Shown: positions 7,984-16,658 of the stretch, piece by piece
How the letters are laid out: every line of letters starts with the position of its first letter
Position numbering within the stretch: the stretch's first letter is position 1
Assembly (NCBI GenBank): GCA_017559545.1
Contig: JAFYRK010000046.1
Coordinates: forward strand, 1 to 41,259
Direction of reading: 5' to 3'
DNA length: 41,259 nt
Source: Bacteroidales bacterium
Lineage (GTDB): Bacteria > Bacteroidota > Bacteroidia > Bacteroidales > UBA932
Position numbers and translations under genes: made by a program
Notes under the pieces: generated by a model
What the model was told of the DNA's origin: nothing
What the model saw: the letters and a program-made list of their open reading frames with translations, nothing else
Database searches by the model: none

Positions 7984-9694
7984 GGAAAAAGAATGACTTC
8001 TGTTCACGTTTTTTCTCTATGTCTCTCTCTACAAATACTTTCTGCATATTTTTCGGATCAAGACCCGTATAATACATGACAGAAGATGTCGTCATAGGGG
8101 TCGGAGTAAAGTCCTGGACCTGATCCATATAGAGTCCCTTGAGCGCTGGAGTTCCGGCCAGACGCCTCATCTCTCTCATGCCGCATCCAGGGTGGCCGGA
8201 GATGAAATATGGAACAAGTTCGCACTTTCTCCCGCTTGAGCGCACAATATTATCAAACTCCAACCTCAAACGCTCGAAAAGCTTGAACGAAGGCTTGGCC
8301 ATGAGCTTGAGAACCGCATCGTCTGTATGCTCAGGAGCCACCTTAAGACGTCCGGAGGTATGCTCAAGGATAAGCTCCTTGAGATACGGATATGAAGTTT
8401 CGTCTATAAATCCCTTTTCATCAAGGAAGAGGTCATAACGGATTCCGCTGCCGATATATGCATGTCTTATACCCTTGATTCGCGCAATCTCCGCATAAAG
8501 ATCAAGCAAACGCCGGTGCGAACGGTCCATGTTCCTGCATGGTGAAGGGAAAAGACAAGACTTGCGGCGACACTTCGCGCATAGACTGCGGTCCTTACCT
8601 GCCATACCGTACATGTTGGCCGTAGGAGCTCCAACGTCGGAGATATTGCCGGCGAATCCCGGAAGAGAAGTCAGCTCAGATATCTCCTTCAGGATAGACT
8701 TCTCGCTTCTGGATTGGATGAACTTACCCTGATGGGCTGCGATAGTACAGAAATTACATCCTCCGAAACATCCTCTATGCGTATTTATTGAGAACTTGAT
8801 CATCTCAAACGCAGGAATATGCTTGCCTTTATATCGAGGATGCGGCTGTTTTGTAAACGGAAGATCCCAGAAAGAGTCCATCTCCTCCTGCGTCGCAGGC
8901 GGCCATGTAGGGTTTATCTGCACATATCCTTTGCCGACAGGCTCAATCAGCACAGGGGGCGTAAGCATATTGGCGTATGTTTCGATCACATGGAAATTCT
9001 CGGCGAAAGCCTCCTTGTCCTTGCAGCATCGCTCATATGAATTCAGTATAACGGCATCCTTGAGTTTAGAACGCCCGTCCATATAAAACGCCAGCTGAGG
9101 TATCTTTCTGACATCGTTGATGTTACGTCCGTTCTCAATCGCGCGGGTAAACTCAATCATTGTCCTCTCACCCATTCCATAACAGAGCCAGTCGGCACCG
9201 CTGTCCACAAGAACAGACGGCATGAGACAATCCTTCCAGTAGTCGTAATGGGTGACACGTCTGAGCGAGGCCTCGATACCTCCGATGACTACCGGGATAT
9301 CAGGATATATCTCCTTGAGTATCCTGGTATATACCGTAACAGCATAATCAGGTCTCTGGCCAGCCTTTCCCTCAGGTGTATATGCATCATCACTACGAAG
9401 TCGCTTAGCTGCCGTATAATGGTTCACCATGGAATCCATAGCACCAGCATTCACGCCGAAATATAGCCTTGGCGCTCCCAATTTACGGAAATCACGCAGG
9501 TCGTCACGCCAGTTTGGCTGAGGCACGACCGCAACACGGTATCCGTGCTTCTGCAACCATCGCGCTATCACAGCTGTACCAAAAGAAGGGTGGTCTATAA
9601 ACGCATCCCCTGTAAAGAGGACGACATCTATATAGTCCCACCCTAAGGCTTTGACCTCCTTTGCGGAAGTCGGTATCATATATGGCGCCGCCAT
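7970..9694 (-). CDS. YgiQ family (UPF0313) radical SAM protein
   Basis: A 574-residue radical SAM protein of the YgiQ family. The N-terminal part (FTGDAFIDHPSFGTAVIARW, then PQPNW) is the B12-binding-like domain typical of the family, and the radical SAM core carries RGCFGGCNFC near residue 310 with the CxxxCxxC cysteines that hold the 4Fe-4S cluster. A second cysteine-rich stretch (CAKCRRKSCLFPSPC) is also typical. The substrate of YgiQ is unknown. The C terminus is basic and ends inside the inverted repeat at 7938-7983. Start ATG 9692-9694 lies 2 nt after the argS stop, so translation is probably coupled. Last gene of the degQ-rpoD-argS-ygiQ run. Confidence 0.92.
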   Translation of the reverse strand: MAAPYMIPTSAKEVKALGWDYIDVVLFTGDAFIDHPSFGTAVIARWLQKHGYRVAVVPQPNWRDDLRDFRKLGAPRLYFGVNAGAMDSMVNHYTAAKRLRSDDAYTPEGKAGQRPDYAVTVYTRILKEIYPDIPVVIGGIEASLRRVTHYDYWKDCLMPSVLVDSGADWLCYGMGERTMIEFTRAIENGRNINDVRKIPQLAFYMDGRSKLKDAVILNSYERCCKDKEAFAENFHVIETYANMLTPPVLIEPVGKGYVQINPTWPPATQEEMDSFWDLPFTKQPHPRYKGKHIPAFEMIKFSINTHRGCFGGCNFCTIAAHQGKFIQSRSEKSILKEISELTSLPGFAGNISDVGAPTANMYGMAGKDRSLCAKCRRKSCLFPSPCRNMDRSHRRLLDLYAEIARIKGIRHAYIGSGIRYDLFLDEKGFIDETSYPYLKELILEHTSGRLKVAPEHTDDAVLKLMAKPSFKLFERLRLEFDNIVRSSGRKCELVPYFISGHPGCGMREMRRLAGTPALKGLYMDQVQDFTPTPMTTSSVMYYTGLDPKNMQKVFVERDIEKKREQKSFFFRRGK

Positions 9695-9696
9695 TA

Positions 9697-11487
9697 TTAC
9701 ATTCTCTCAGGAAGAGTGATTCCAAGGATGGACATCGCCTTGCAGAGAACCTTTGCAATAGTCTCTACGAGCACGAGACGGCTCTGAAGAAGCTCCTGAT
9801 TCTCCTCTCTGAGGATTGGAGTATCATGATAATACTGGTTGAACTCCTTGGCAAGTTCATAAGCGTAGTTTGCAACGAGTGCCGGTGAATGTGCTGCACC
9901 TGCCTCTGCAACCTTTGCTGGGAACGAGTTGAGTATCTTGATTATACGAACCTCCTTCGGCGACAGTTCGATGCCGGCATTGAGCACATCCGCTGTATGA
10001 GGCACACCCTTCTCGTCTGCCTTTCTGAGGATAGACTTGATACGGGCATGAGTGTACTGGATGAATGGACCTGTGTTTCCGTTGAAGTCGATAGATTCCT
10101 TTGGATCAAAAAGCATTGTCTTGCGCGGATCCACCTTAAGAATGAAGTACTTGAGTGCACCAAGGCTGATCATCTTGAAGAGAGCGTCCTGCTCCTCCTC
10201 AGAAAGATTGTTGATCTTTCCGAGCTCCATAGAAGTCTCCTTAGCTGTATTATACATGCCTGCGATAAGGTCGTCTGCATCAACGACTGTTCCCTCGCGT
10301 GACTTCATCTTACCCTCTGGAAGCTCAACCATACCATATGAGAGATGGTAGATGCTTTCGGCCCAATCGAAGCCGAGCTTGCCGAGGATGAGCTTGAGCA
10401 CCTGGAAATGGTAGTTCTGCTCATTTCCTACGACATATATATGCTCGTCAAGGCTGTACTCAGCAAAACGCTGCTCAGCAGTTCCGAGGTCCTGGGTCAT
10501 ATATACAGAAGTCCCGTCACCACGGAGAAGAAGCTTTCTGTCAAGTCCGTCAGCTGTAAGGTCACACCAAACAGATCCGTCCTCCTGAGTCTCGAAGATG
10601 CCAGCCTCAAGGCCTTTCTGAACGAGAGCCTTACCGAAGAGGTAAGTCTGTGACTCATAATATGTCCTGTCGAAGCTGATACCAAGATCGGCGTATGTCT
10701 TGTCGAAGCCCTCGTACACCCATCCGTTCATGGTCTTCCAGAGTTCCACGACCTCAGCGTCGCCCTGCTCCCACTTGAAGAGCATTTCCTGAGCCGCCTT
10801 GAGAGAAGGGGCACTCTTCTCTGCCTCCTCCTTGCTCATACCGCCAGCCACGAGCTCATCAACCTCCTTCTTGTAAAGGTTGTTGAATGCAACATAGTAG
10901 TCACCTACGAGGTGGTCACCCTTCTTTCCACTTGAAGCAGGAGTCTCGCCGTTACCGAGAACCTTCCATGCGTACATAGACTTGCAGATGTGGATACCAC
11001 GGTCGTTTACAAGGTTAACCTTCATCACGTTGTGGCCGCAAACCTCAAGAAGTTTAGCCACTGACCATCCGAGAAGATTGTTACGGATGTGTCCGAGATG
11101 GAGAGGCTTGTTTGTATTCGGCGATGAGTACTCCACCATTATAGTTCTGCCTGTAGGAGCAAGCTGGCCGTAATCCTCGGCTGTAGCGATCTGTGCGAAC
11201 AGGCTGTTCCAGTACGCATTAGAGAAAGAAAGGTTAAGGAAGCCCTTTACTGTATTGTATGCAGCAATCTCTGCAGTATTCTCCTTAAGCCACTCTCCGA
11301 TAGCGTTTCCTGTGTTCTCTGGTGTAGTCTTCGAAATCTTAAGAAGAGGGAAAACCACAAGTGTATAATCTCCCTCGAACTCCTTGCGAGTTACGTTTAC
11401 CTGAAGCTGAGCCTCTGGTATTTCTACGCCGTAAAGCGCCTGAATTGCTTCAGACGCTTTAGATATAATGAATGATTCTGGTGTCAT
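9697..11487 (-). CDS. argS: Arginyl-tRNA synthetase
   Basis: A 596-residue class I aminoacyl-tRNA synthetase that charges tRNA-Arg. The N-terminal ArgRS additional domain (about 1-110, with NVTRKEFEGDYTLVVFPLLK) precedes the catalytic core containing the HIGH-type signature HLGH (in PNTNKPLHLGHIRNN) and the KMSKS-equivalent GKMKSREGTVV. The C-terminal DALR anticodon-binding domain is present (ALVANYAYELAKEFNQYYHDTPIL). The length is typical. The ATG overlaps the rpoD stop by one base (TAATG), a strong sign of coupling between the sigma factor and this gene. Confidence 0.97.
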   Translation of the reverse strand: MTPESFIISKASEAIQALYGVEIPEAQLQVNVTRKEFEGDYTLVVFPLLKISKTTPENTGNAIGEWLKENTAEIAAYNTVKGFLNLSFSNAYWNSLFAQIATAEDYGQLAPTGRTIMVEYSSPNTNKPLHLGHIRNNLLGWSVAKLLEVCGHNVMKVNLVNDRGIHICKSMYAWKVLGNGETPASSGKKGDHLVGDYYVAFNNLYKKEVDELVAGGMSKEEAEKSAPSLKAAQEMLFKWEQGDAEVVELWKTMNGWVYEGFDKTYADLGISFDRTYYESQTYLFGKALVQKGLEAGIFETQEDGSVWCDLTADGLDRKLLLRGDGTSVYMTQDLGTAEQRFAEYSLDEHIYVVGNEQNYHFQVLKLILGKLGFDWAESIYHLSYGMVELPEGKMKSREGTVVDADDLIAGMYNTAKETSMELGKINNLSEEEQDALFKMISLGALKYFILKVDPRKTMLFDPKESIDFNGNTGPFIQYTHARIKSILRKADEKGVPHTADVLNAGIELSPKEVRIIKILNSFPAKVAEAGAAHSPALVANYAYELAKEFNQYYHDTPILREENQELLQSRLVLVETIAKVLCKAMSILGITLPERM

Positions 11488-12347
11488 TATCCTAAATAGC
11501 TTTTCAAAAGTTTGCTTCTTGATGTTGTCTTGAGTTTACGGATAGCTTTCTCCTTGATCTGACGTACACGCTCACGAGTAAGTCCGAAACGCTCGCCGAT
11601 CTCCTCGAGAGTCATCTCCTGACATCCGATGCCGAAGAATGACTTGATGATCTCCTTCTCACGCTGAGCAAGTGTCGAAAGCGCTCTCTCAATCTCTTTG
11701 TTAAGCGACTCATTTACGAGTCCACGATCTGCGCTTGGAGAATCTGTGTTCACAAGAACGTCAAGAAGACTGTTATCCTCACCCTCTACGAAAGGAGCAT
11801 CAACTGACACATGACGACCAGAAACCCTGAGGGTATCAGCGATCTTGTCCTTAGGGACATCGATCATCTCCGAAAGTTCTTCGCTTGAAGGCATACGCTC
11901 ATGCTCCTGCTCGAACTTCTGAAGTGCCTTGTTGATCTTGTTGAGTGATCCTACCTGGTTAAGAGGCAGACGAACGATTCTTGACTGCTCAGCCAGAGCC
12001 TGCAGAATCGACTGACGGATCCACCACACTGCGTACGAAATGAACTTGAATCCCCTTGTCTCATCGAACTTCTCTGCCGCCTTGATAAGGCCGAGGTTAC
12101 CCTCATTGATAAGGTCAGGAAGACTGAGTCCCTGGTTCTGATACTGCTTTGCCACAGATACCACGAAACGAAGGTTAGCTCTTGTCAGCTTCTCCAGCGC
12201 TGCCTGGTCACCCTTACGGATCCTCTGGGCAAGTTCAACTTCCTCTTCCACTGTGATAAGTTCCTCACGTCCGATCTCCTGGAGGTACTTGTCAAGTGAC
12301 GCACTCTCACGGTTTGTAATCGATTTTGTAATCTTAAGCTGTCTCAT
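11487..12347 (-). CDS. rpoD: Primary RNA polymerase sigma factor (Bacteroidota RpoD type)
   Basis: A 286-residue sigma-70 factor. Bacteroidota primary sigma factors are this short and lack the long region 1.1 of proteobacterial RpoD. Region 1.2 ([27 protein letters not shown]), region 2 ([30 protein letters not shown] and the DNA-melting [19 protein letters not shown]), region 3 and region 4 ([28 protein letters not shown]) are all present. It recognises the TTTG/TAnnTTTG promoters seen across this window. The gene is sandwiched between degQ (27 nt upstream) and argS (1-nt overlap). No promoter is obvious in the 27-nt gap, so it may be read from further upstream. Confidence 0.96.
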   Translation of the reverse strand: MRQLKITKSITNRESASLDKYLQEIGREELITVEEEVELAQRIRKGDQAALEKLTRANLRFVVSVAKQYQNQGLSLPDLINEGNLGLIKAAEKFDETRGFKFISYAVWWIRQSILQALAEQSRIVRLPLNQVGSLNKINKALQKFEQEHERMPSSEELSEMIDVPKDKIADTLRVSGRHVSVDAPFVEGEDNSLLDVLVNTDSPSADRGLVNESLNKEIERALSTLAQREKEIIKSFFGIGCQEMTLEEIGERFGLTRERVRQIKEKAIRKLKTTSRSKLLKSYLG

Positions 12348-12374
12348 TCTATAATATTAAGTTAATATTTTCCG

Positions 12375-13799
12375 CTACAGTCCGAAGCCGAAATAACCTG
12401 TTCTACCAGACGGTGTCACACCCTCTACAAATACTGATCTCTTCGACTTCTTCACGATGTCAATCACATCCTTAGGTTTCTTTACTGGCTGATCGTTGAC
12501 ATAAAGGATCACGAAACCCTCTGTCGCTCCTGCCTCCTTGAGCTTACCCTGTCCCAGCTCGACAATCTGAACTCCTGCATTGAGTCCCAGACGCTCAAGC
12601 ACATCCTTCGGTGCCTCCTGGATATATGAGCCATAAAAAGCTATAGAACCGTCTGATGCCTCCTCACCATTCTCCTGCTCGGCACCCTTGAATACAACCT
12701 TTAATTTGAGTTCTTTACCATCTCGGGATACTGTCACGACGGTCTCGTCACCAGGAGAGAACCGGCTTACAGTTTCCTGAACTAACGCGAAGCTGTTAAC
12801 CTTCACATCATCAATGGTCAAAAGTATATCTCCGGCCTTGATTCCAGCCTTATCAGCTGCACTTCCTTTAGAAACCTCAACAATATATACGCCGTTTCTT
12901 GACGAAAGTTTCAGATCCTCGACGATTTTATCTGTAATTTCCTGCATTGTTATGCCTAATACAGCTCTCTTGACACTGCCGAAGTCAATCAGATCACTGA
13001 CAATCTTCTTCACCATATTGACAGGTACAGCAAACGAATAGCCTGCATATGAGCCTGTCTGAGATATGATAGCAGTATTGATTCCAACAAGATTTCCCTT
13101 CTTGTCCACGAGGGCTCCACCACTGTTGCCAGGGTTCACAGCCGCATCTGTCTGGATGAATGACTCGATTTTGAACTCACCGGATGTATTTGGCATAGAA
13201 CGTCCCTTTGCGCTGACAATACCGGCAGTGATTGTCGAACGAAGATTATATGGAGAGCCGATTGCTATCACCCATTCACCAAGACGCAGCTTATCCGAGT
13301 CTCCGAAAGGGATGGTAGGAAGGCCTTTTGCCTCAACCTTCAGAAGAGCGACATCTGTTGCCGGATCCGTTCCTACGACCACAGCGTCATATGTCTGATT
13401 GGTATTCAAAGTCACCTGTATCTTGTCAGCTCCTTCGATCACATGGTTGTTGGTCACGATGTAGCCGTCTTCACGGATGATGACACCCGATCCGCTGGCC
13501 ACTTTCTCACGCTGCTGAGGCGTGCCATATCCAAAGAAGTATTCGAAGATTGACGAAAGGTCATCTGAAGATGATGATGTAGATACGACCTGCACATAGA
13601 CTACTGCATCAACCGCTGATTCAGCTGCATAAGTGAAATCCGGCCAATTATCATTGTCAAGGTTGATGGTGCGATATTCGCTTTGACCTTCACCTCCGGC
13701 CTGATCCATAAAGTCTTCCTGCATACCATTTACGACAGCATGAGCTGTCAGCCCTCCGACCAAAGCAGAGAGCAAAACAATCAAAATTCCTTTTTTCAT
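12375..13799 (-). CDS. DegP/DegQ (HtrA) family periplasmic serine protease
   Basis: A 474-residue HtrA protease. It has an N-terminal signal/anchor helix (MKKGILIVLLSALVGGLTAH), a trypsin-like domain with His in VTNNHVIEGADK, Asp in GTDPATDVALLKV and Ser in VNPGNSGGALV, then PDZ domains (first around GVYIVEVSKGSAADKAGIKAGDILL; second, more divergent, around GVQIVELGQGKLKEAGATEGFVILYVND). It degrades or refolds misfolded envelope proteins. I use ATG 13797-13799, which gives a clean signal peptide, rather than a TTG 24 nt upstream. It is first in the run with rpoD, argS and ygiQ and divergent from dnaN. Confidence 0.93.
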   Translation of the reverse strand: MKKGILIVLLSALVGGLTAHAVVNGMQEDFMDQAGGEGQSEYRTINLDNDNWPDFTYAAESAVDAVVYVQVVSTSSSSDDLSSIFEYFFGYGTPQQREKVASGSGVIIREDGYIVTNNHVIEGADKIQVTLNTNQTYDAVVVGTDPATDVALLKVEAKGLPTIPFGDSDKLRLGEWVIAIGSPYNLRSTITAGIVSAKGRSMPNTSGEFKIESFIQTDAAVNPGNSGGALVDKKGNLVGINTAIISQTGSYAGYSFAVPVNMVKKIVSDLIDFGSVKRAVLGITMQEITDKIVEDLKLSSRNGVYIVEVSKGSAADKAGIKAGDILLTIDDVKVNSFALVQETVSRFSPGDETVVTVSRDGKELKLKVVFKGAEQENGEEASDGSIAFYGSYIQEAPKDVLERLGLNAGVQIVELGQGKLKEAGATEGFVILYVNDQPVKKPKDVIDIVKKSKRSVFVEGVTPSGRTGYFGFGL

Positions 13800-13874
13800 A
13801 TATTTAACGATATTATTAGTCAAAATCAGGAGCGAAAAATCAAATAATATGCCACAAAGTAAGAAAAATTTCTC

Positions 13875-13882
13875 TATATTTG
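13875..13882 (+). promoter_or_regulatory. -7 element of the dnaN promoter
   Basis: TATATTTG matches the TAnnTTTG -7 consensus perfectly; no TTTG is seen at the expected -33 position. The predicted start near 13886 gives a 33-nt leader to the dnaN ATG. Confidence 0.55.
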
Positions 13883-13918
13883 TTGAATTAAGCGATATAT
13901 AATTAAATACGACATATT

Positions 13919-15040
13919 ATGAAACTTATCATTTCAAGCTCAGAACTGCTTAAAGGCGTAATGGCCGTTGCAAAGGCCATCCCTGCAAAGTCACCGCTTC
14001 AGATTCTTGAGAACTTCCTGTTTGACCTTCAGGGCAACACTCTCACGATCACAGCATCAGACTCAGAGCTTACCCTCAGGACAAAGATCGAAGTGGAAGC
14101 GACATCTGAAGAAGGAAAGATCGCAGTACCTGCAAAGCACATGATGGACCTCCTCAAGGAGCTTCCTGACCAGCCACTTACCATCAGCACATCAAGCGAC
14201 AGCTCATTCGTATGCAGCTGGGCATCCGGAGAATCTACTCTCCCATATTTCCCTGCAGAGGACTACCCGGAAATCACAGGCACTGACGACACAGCAGTAA
14301 CTCTCCAGTTCCCGGCACAGAGCCTCGTAGAGGGTATCGCCAGCACAATCTACGCTACAGCGGACGACGAGATCCGCCCGGCAATGAACGGTATCTACTT
14401 TGACATCGACCTCAATTCTACAACGCTCGTAGCTTCAGATGCCCACAAGCTTATCTGCTACACAACTGCAGACGTACAGGCTTCAGAGAAGGCATCATTC
14501 ATCCTCCACAAGAAACCGGCTGCCATCCTTAAGGCTATCATCGGTAAGGATGTAGAGACAGTAGAAGTTGCATTCGACTCAAAGAACGCTGTATTCACAT
14601 TCGGTCAGACAGAGGTTATCTGTCGTCTCGTTGTCGGCAAGTATCCTAAGTACCGCGACGTGATCCCTCAGAACAACTCAAACGTTCTTCACATCGACAG
14701 AGTCCAGCTCCTCAATACAGTACGCCGCGTATCTGTATGCTCAAACAAGGCTTCTAACCATATCAAGCTTGAGCTCCAGAACGAGCAGCTTACAATCTCA
14801 GCACAGGATCTCGGATTCTCGATCGCAGCACACGAGACACTCGCATGCCAGTACGACGGCGCTCCGCTTGCAATCGGATTCAAGTCACCATACCTCATCG
14901 AGATTCTCTCCAACATCAGCTGCGGAGAGCTTGTCATGAAGTTCCTTGACAGCAAGAGAGCAGCTCTCATACTCCCTGCAGAGAACGAAGAAGAGTATGG
15001 TAAGATCTGCGGAATCCTTATGCCTATCATGATTTCGTAA
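13919..15040 (+). CDS. dnaN: DNA polymerase III beta subunit (sliding clamp)
   Basis: A 373-residue beta clamp. It forms a ring around DNA and tethers the replicative polymerase and other enzymes. The three-domain repeat and family motifs are evident: the MKLIISSSELLKGVMAVAKAIP start, AVPAKHMMDLLKELPD, the GIYFDIDLNSTTLVASDAHKL segment of domain 2, and the C-terminal end LILPAENEEEYGKICGILMPIM, where clamps place the peptide-binding pocket (normally ...MPMRL). The final residues read LMPIMIS, slightly off the consensus. It is followed by two hairpins and a proofreading-type exonuclease gene, which suits its replication role. Codon use is very biased towards one set of codons, as expected of a highly expressed gene. 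Confidence 0.97.
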   Translation: MKLIISSSELLKGVMAVAKAIPAKSPLQILENFLFDLQGNTLTITASDSELTLRTKIEVEATSEEGKIAVPAKHMMDLLKELPDQPLTISTSSDSSFVCSWASGESTLPYFPAEDYPEITGTDDTAVTLQFPAQSLVEGIASTIYATADDEIRPAMNGIYFDIDLNSTTLVASDAHKLICYTTADVQASEKASFILHKKPAAILKAIIGKDVETVEVAFDSKNAVFTFGQTEVICRLVVGKYPKYRDVIPQNNSNVLHIDRVQLLNTVRRVSVCSNKASNHIKLELQNEQLTISAQDLGFSIAAHETLACQYDGAPLAIGFKSPYLIEILSNISCGELVMKFLDSKRAALILPAENEEEYGKICGILMPIMIS

Positions 15041-15043
15041 AAT

Positions 15044-15106
15044 GTAAACCTGACGGTTTACGACTTCTTCCATACCAGATTCCCCTCGCAGCGAGGGGAA
15101 TAATTT
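15044..15106 (+). terminator. Double hairpin after dnaN
   Basis: GTAAACC/GGTTTAC with a TGAC loop (15044-15061) is followed by ATTCCCCTCG/CGAGGGGAAT with a CAG loop (15079-15101) and AATTTT. The second is a probable intrinsic terminator. The next gene begins at 15117, so it would need read-through or a promoter overlapping the hairpins. Confidence 0.7.
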
Positions 15107-15116
15107 TATTAAAGAT

Positions 15117-16043
15117 ATGAAACTGAATTTAGAGAGACCATTGGTCTTTTTCGATATCGAGAGCACAGGACTGAACATTGCCTCTGACTCGATTATAGAG
15201 TTATGCTTCGTCAAGGTTATGCCTGACGGAGAAGAAAAAGTGAAGACATGGCGTGTAAAGCCATGGGACTACGAGAAGCAGTGCCAGAGAGAAATCAATC
15301 CATCCGCTGAAGCAGTGCATGGCATTTCCGCTGATGATCTGAAGGACTGCCCTACATTCTACCAGATCACTGATGAAGTGGTTGAGTGGCTTGACGGATG
15401 CGACCTTGCAGGATTCAACTCCGCAAAGTTCGACCTTCCTATGCTTGCAGAAGAGGTTGAGCGCGTATGCAGATACACTGACAAGCAGCCTGCCATCGAC
15501 CTGCATGCAATGAGGATGGTGGATGTGCAGAACATCTTCCACATGATGGAACCTCGCACACTCAAGGCAGCGTACATGTTCTATTGTGGACTTGACCTTG
15601 AGAACGCCCATGCTGCGGAAGCAGACACATTGGCAACATACGAAGTCCTCAAGGGACAGCTGGATAAGTACGCCGGAGACCCACGCATCGACAACAACGT
15701 AGAAAAACTCGCAAAATTCTCTACCAAGCAAAGAACTGTAGATTATGCAGGACGACTTATCCTTAACGACAAGGACGAGCCGGTTATCAGCTTCGGCAAG
15801 CACAAAGGCAGAACTGCGCGTGAGGTTTATTTAAGCGAGCCGTCATATTTCGCATGGATCGAGAACGGTGACTTCACTTTGGATACAAAGCGTCAGTTCG
15901 CACGCCTTAAGGCACAGTTCGACGAAGAGAAGAAAGCAGCAAGACCTGCTACTGCTCCTGTGAAGACTGTAACTGCCCCAAGGACAAAAGGATACACTCC
16001 ATTTGAAGGGCTTGGAGACCTCTTCTCGCAGAACGAAGACTAA
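15117..16043 (+). CDS. DnaQ-like 3'-5' exonuclease with ExoX-type C-terminal domain
   Basis: A 308-residue DEDDh exonuclease. ExoI is FFDIESTGLN (Asp and Glu for metal binding, near residues 13-15), ExoII lies in GCDLAGFNSAKFDLPML, and ExoIII is HAAEADTLATYEVL with the catalytic His and Asp. After a linker, ISFGKHKGRTAREVYLSEPSYFAWI is the small domain found at the C terminus of ExoX-like proteins. A basic Pro/Ala-rich tail (about 265-300) precedes the end. The position directly after dnaN suggests a proofreading or repair partner; the tail ends GYTPFEGLGDLFSQNED, whose GLGDLF part resembles a clamp-binding peptide (inference). Whether it serves PolC/DnaE proofreading is not shown. Confidence 0.9.
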   Translation: MKLNLERPLVFFDIESTGLNIASDSIIELCFVKVMPDGEEKVKTWRVKPWDYEKQCQREINPSAEAVHGISADDLKDCPTFYQITDEVVEWLDGCDLAGFNSAKFDLPMLAEEVERVCRYTDKQPAIDLHAMRMVDVQNIFHMMEPRTLKAAYMFYCGLDLENAHAAEADTLATYEVLKGQLDKYAGDPRIDNNVEKLAKFSTKQRTVDYAGRLILNDKDEPVISFGKHKGRTAREVYLSEPSYFAWIENGDFTLDTKRQFARLKAQFDEEKKAARPATAPVKTVTAPRTKGYTPFEGLGDLFSQNED

Positions 16044-16049
16044 ATTGCC

Positions 16050-16619
16050 ATGAACATTGTCGTCAAGCCATATGGTGCAGGATTCTGCTACTGCCGTCCG
16101 GACACAAGCTGGGAAAGGGAAAACAGAGACCTGTACACTCCCGACCGCATAGAGAGATGGGACTGGGCTCCGATTGCTTTTGTCCGCATCAGCAAGGCAG
16201 GCAAATGCGTCGGAAGAAAGTTCGCATCGAGATACTATGACGCCTTCGGATTCGGCGCCTTGCTATATGTCGGAACGGTAGAAGGTCAAACACCGGATAC
16301 AGCATCGGCTTCATGTGCAGACCACACCTCAGTACTTCCATTCCCACTTTACAACCTGGCGGTACTTGAAGGACAAGACAATATGTTCAAGGTCTTCAAG
16401 AATGACACAGAGATATACGGCAGAGACTGCAGCGAAGTGCAGGACGCCATAGAAGAGGCGATCTGCAGTTCGTCAGAGTTCGTTTCATTAAGGACAGGAG
16501 ACATCGTTGCCGTGGAGCTGGCTCCCAAAACGACGCTGGCATCAAGGGCCGAGGGCGAGACACAGTTCAAGGCCACATTCTGTGAAAACGAAGCATTCGG
16601 ATTTAAAATTTTATTTTAA
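16050..16619 (+). CDS. Divergent fumarylacetoacetase-fold protein, likely without the metal site
   Basis: A 189-residue protein with no obvious enzyme signature. I align it from memory to Bacteroidota fumarylacetoacetate hydrolase-family proteins: the family pattern KPDS...F..PDFS...YE.ELVVRI.R.GK.I..RFA.RYYD.V is matched by CRPDTSWERENRDLYTPDR, FVRISKAGKCVGRKFASRYY and the C-terminal LRTGDIVAVELAP and EGETQFKATF. The metal-binding Glu-x-Glu of the family falls where this protein has WAPIAFV, and the usual GIDFTARD Asp is replaced (FGFGALLYVG). So it probably keeps the fold but not the usual catalysis. It follows the exonuclease by 6 nt and shares its transcript. Function unknown. Confidence 0.65.
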   Translation: MNIVVKPYGAGFCYCRPDTSWERENRDLYTPDRIERWDWAPIAFVRISKAGKCVGRKFASRYYDAFGFGALLYVGTVEGQTPDTASASCADHTSVLPFPLYNLAVLEGQDNMFKVFKNDTEIYGRDCSEVQDAIEEAICSSSEFVSLRTGDIVAVELAPKTTLASRAEGETQFKATFCENEAFGFKILF

Positions 16620-16658
16620 AAAAATATCAGTGTTGCGGTTGCAGCACTGATATTTTTT
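16619..16658. terminator. Bidirectional intrinsic terminator
   Basis: The left arm 16619-16636 (A6, TATCAGTGTTGC) pairs with the right arm 16641-16658 over 18 bp with one G-U pair and a GGTT loop, with A and T runs at both ends. It serves the convergent fumarylacetoacetase-fold gene (+) and solute-binding lipoprotein gene (-); the latter's stop codon (16657-16659) overlaps the right arm. Confidence 0.88.
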
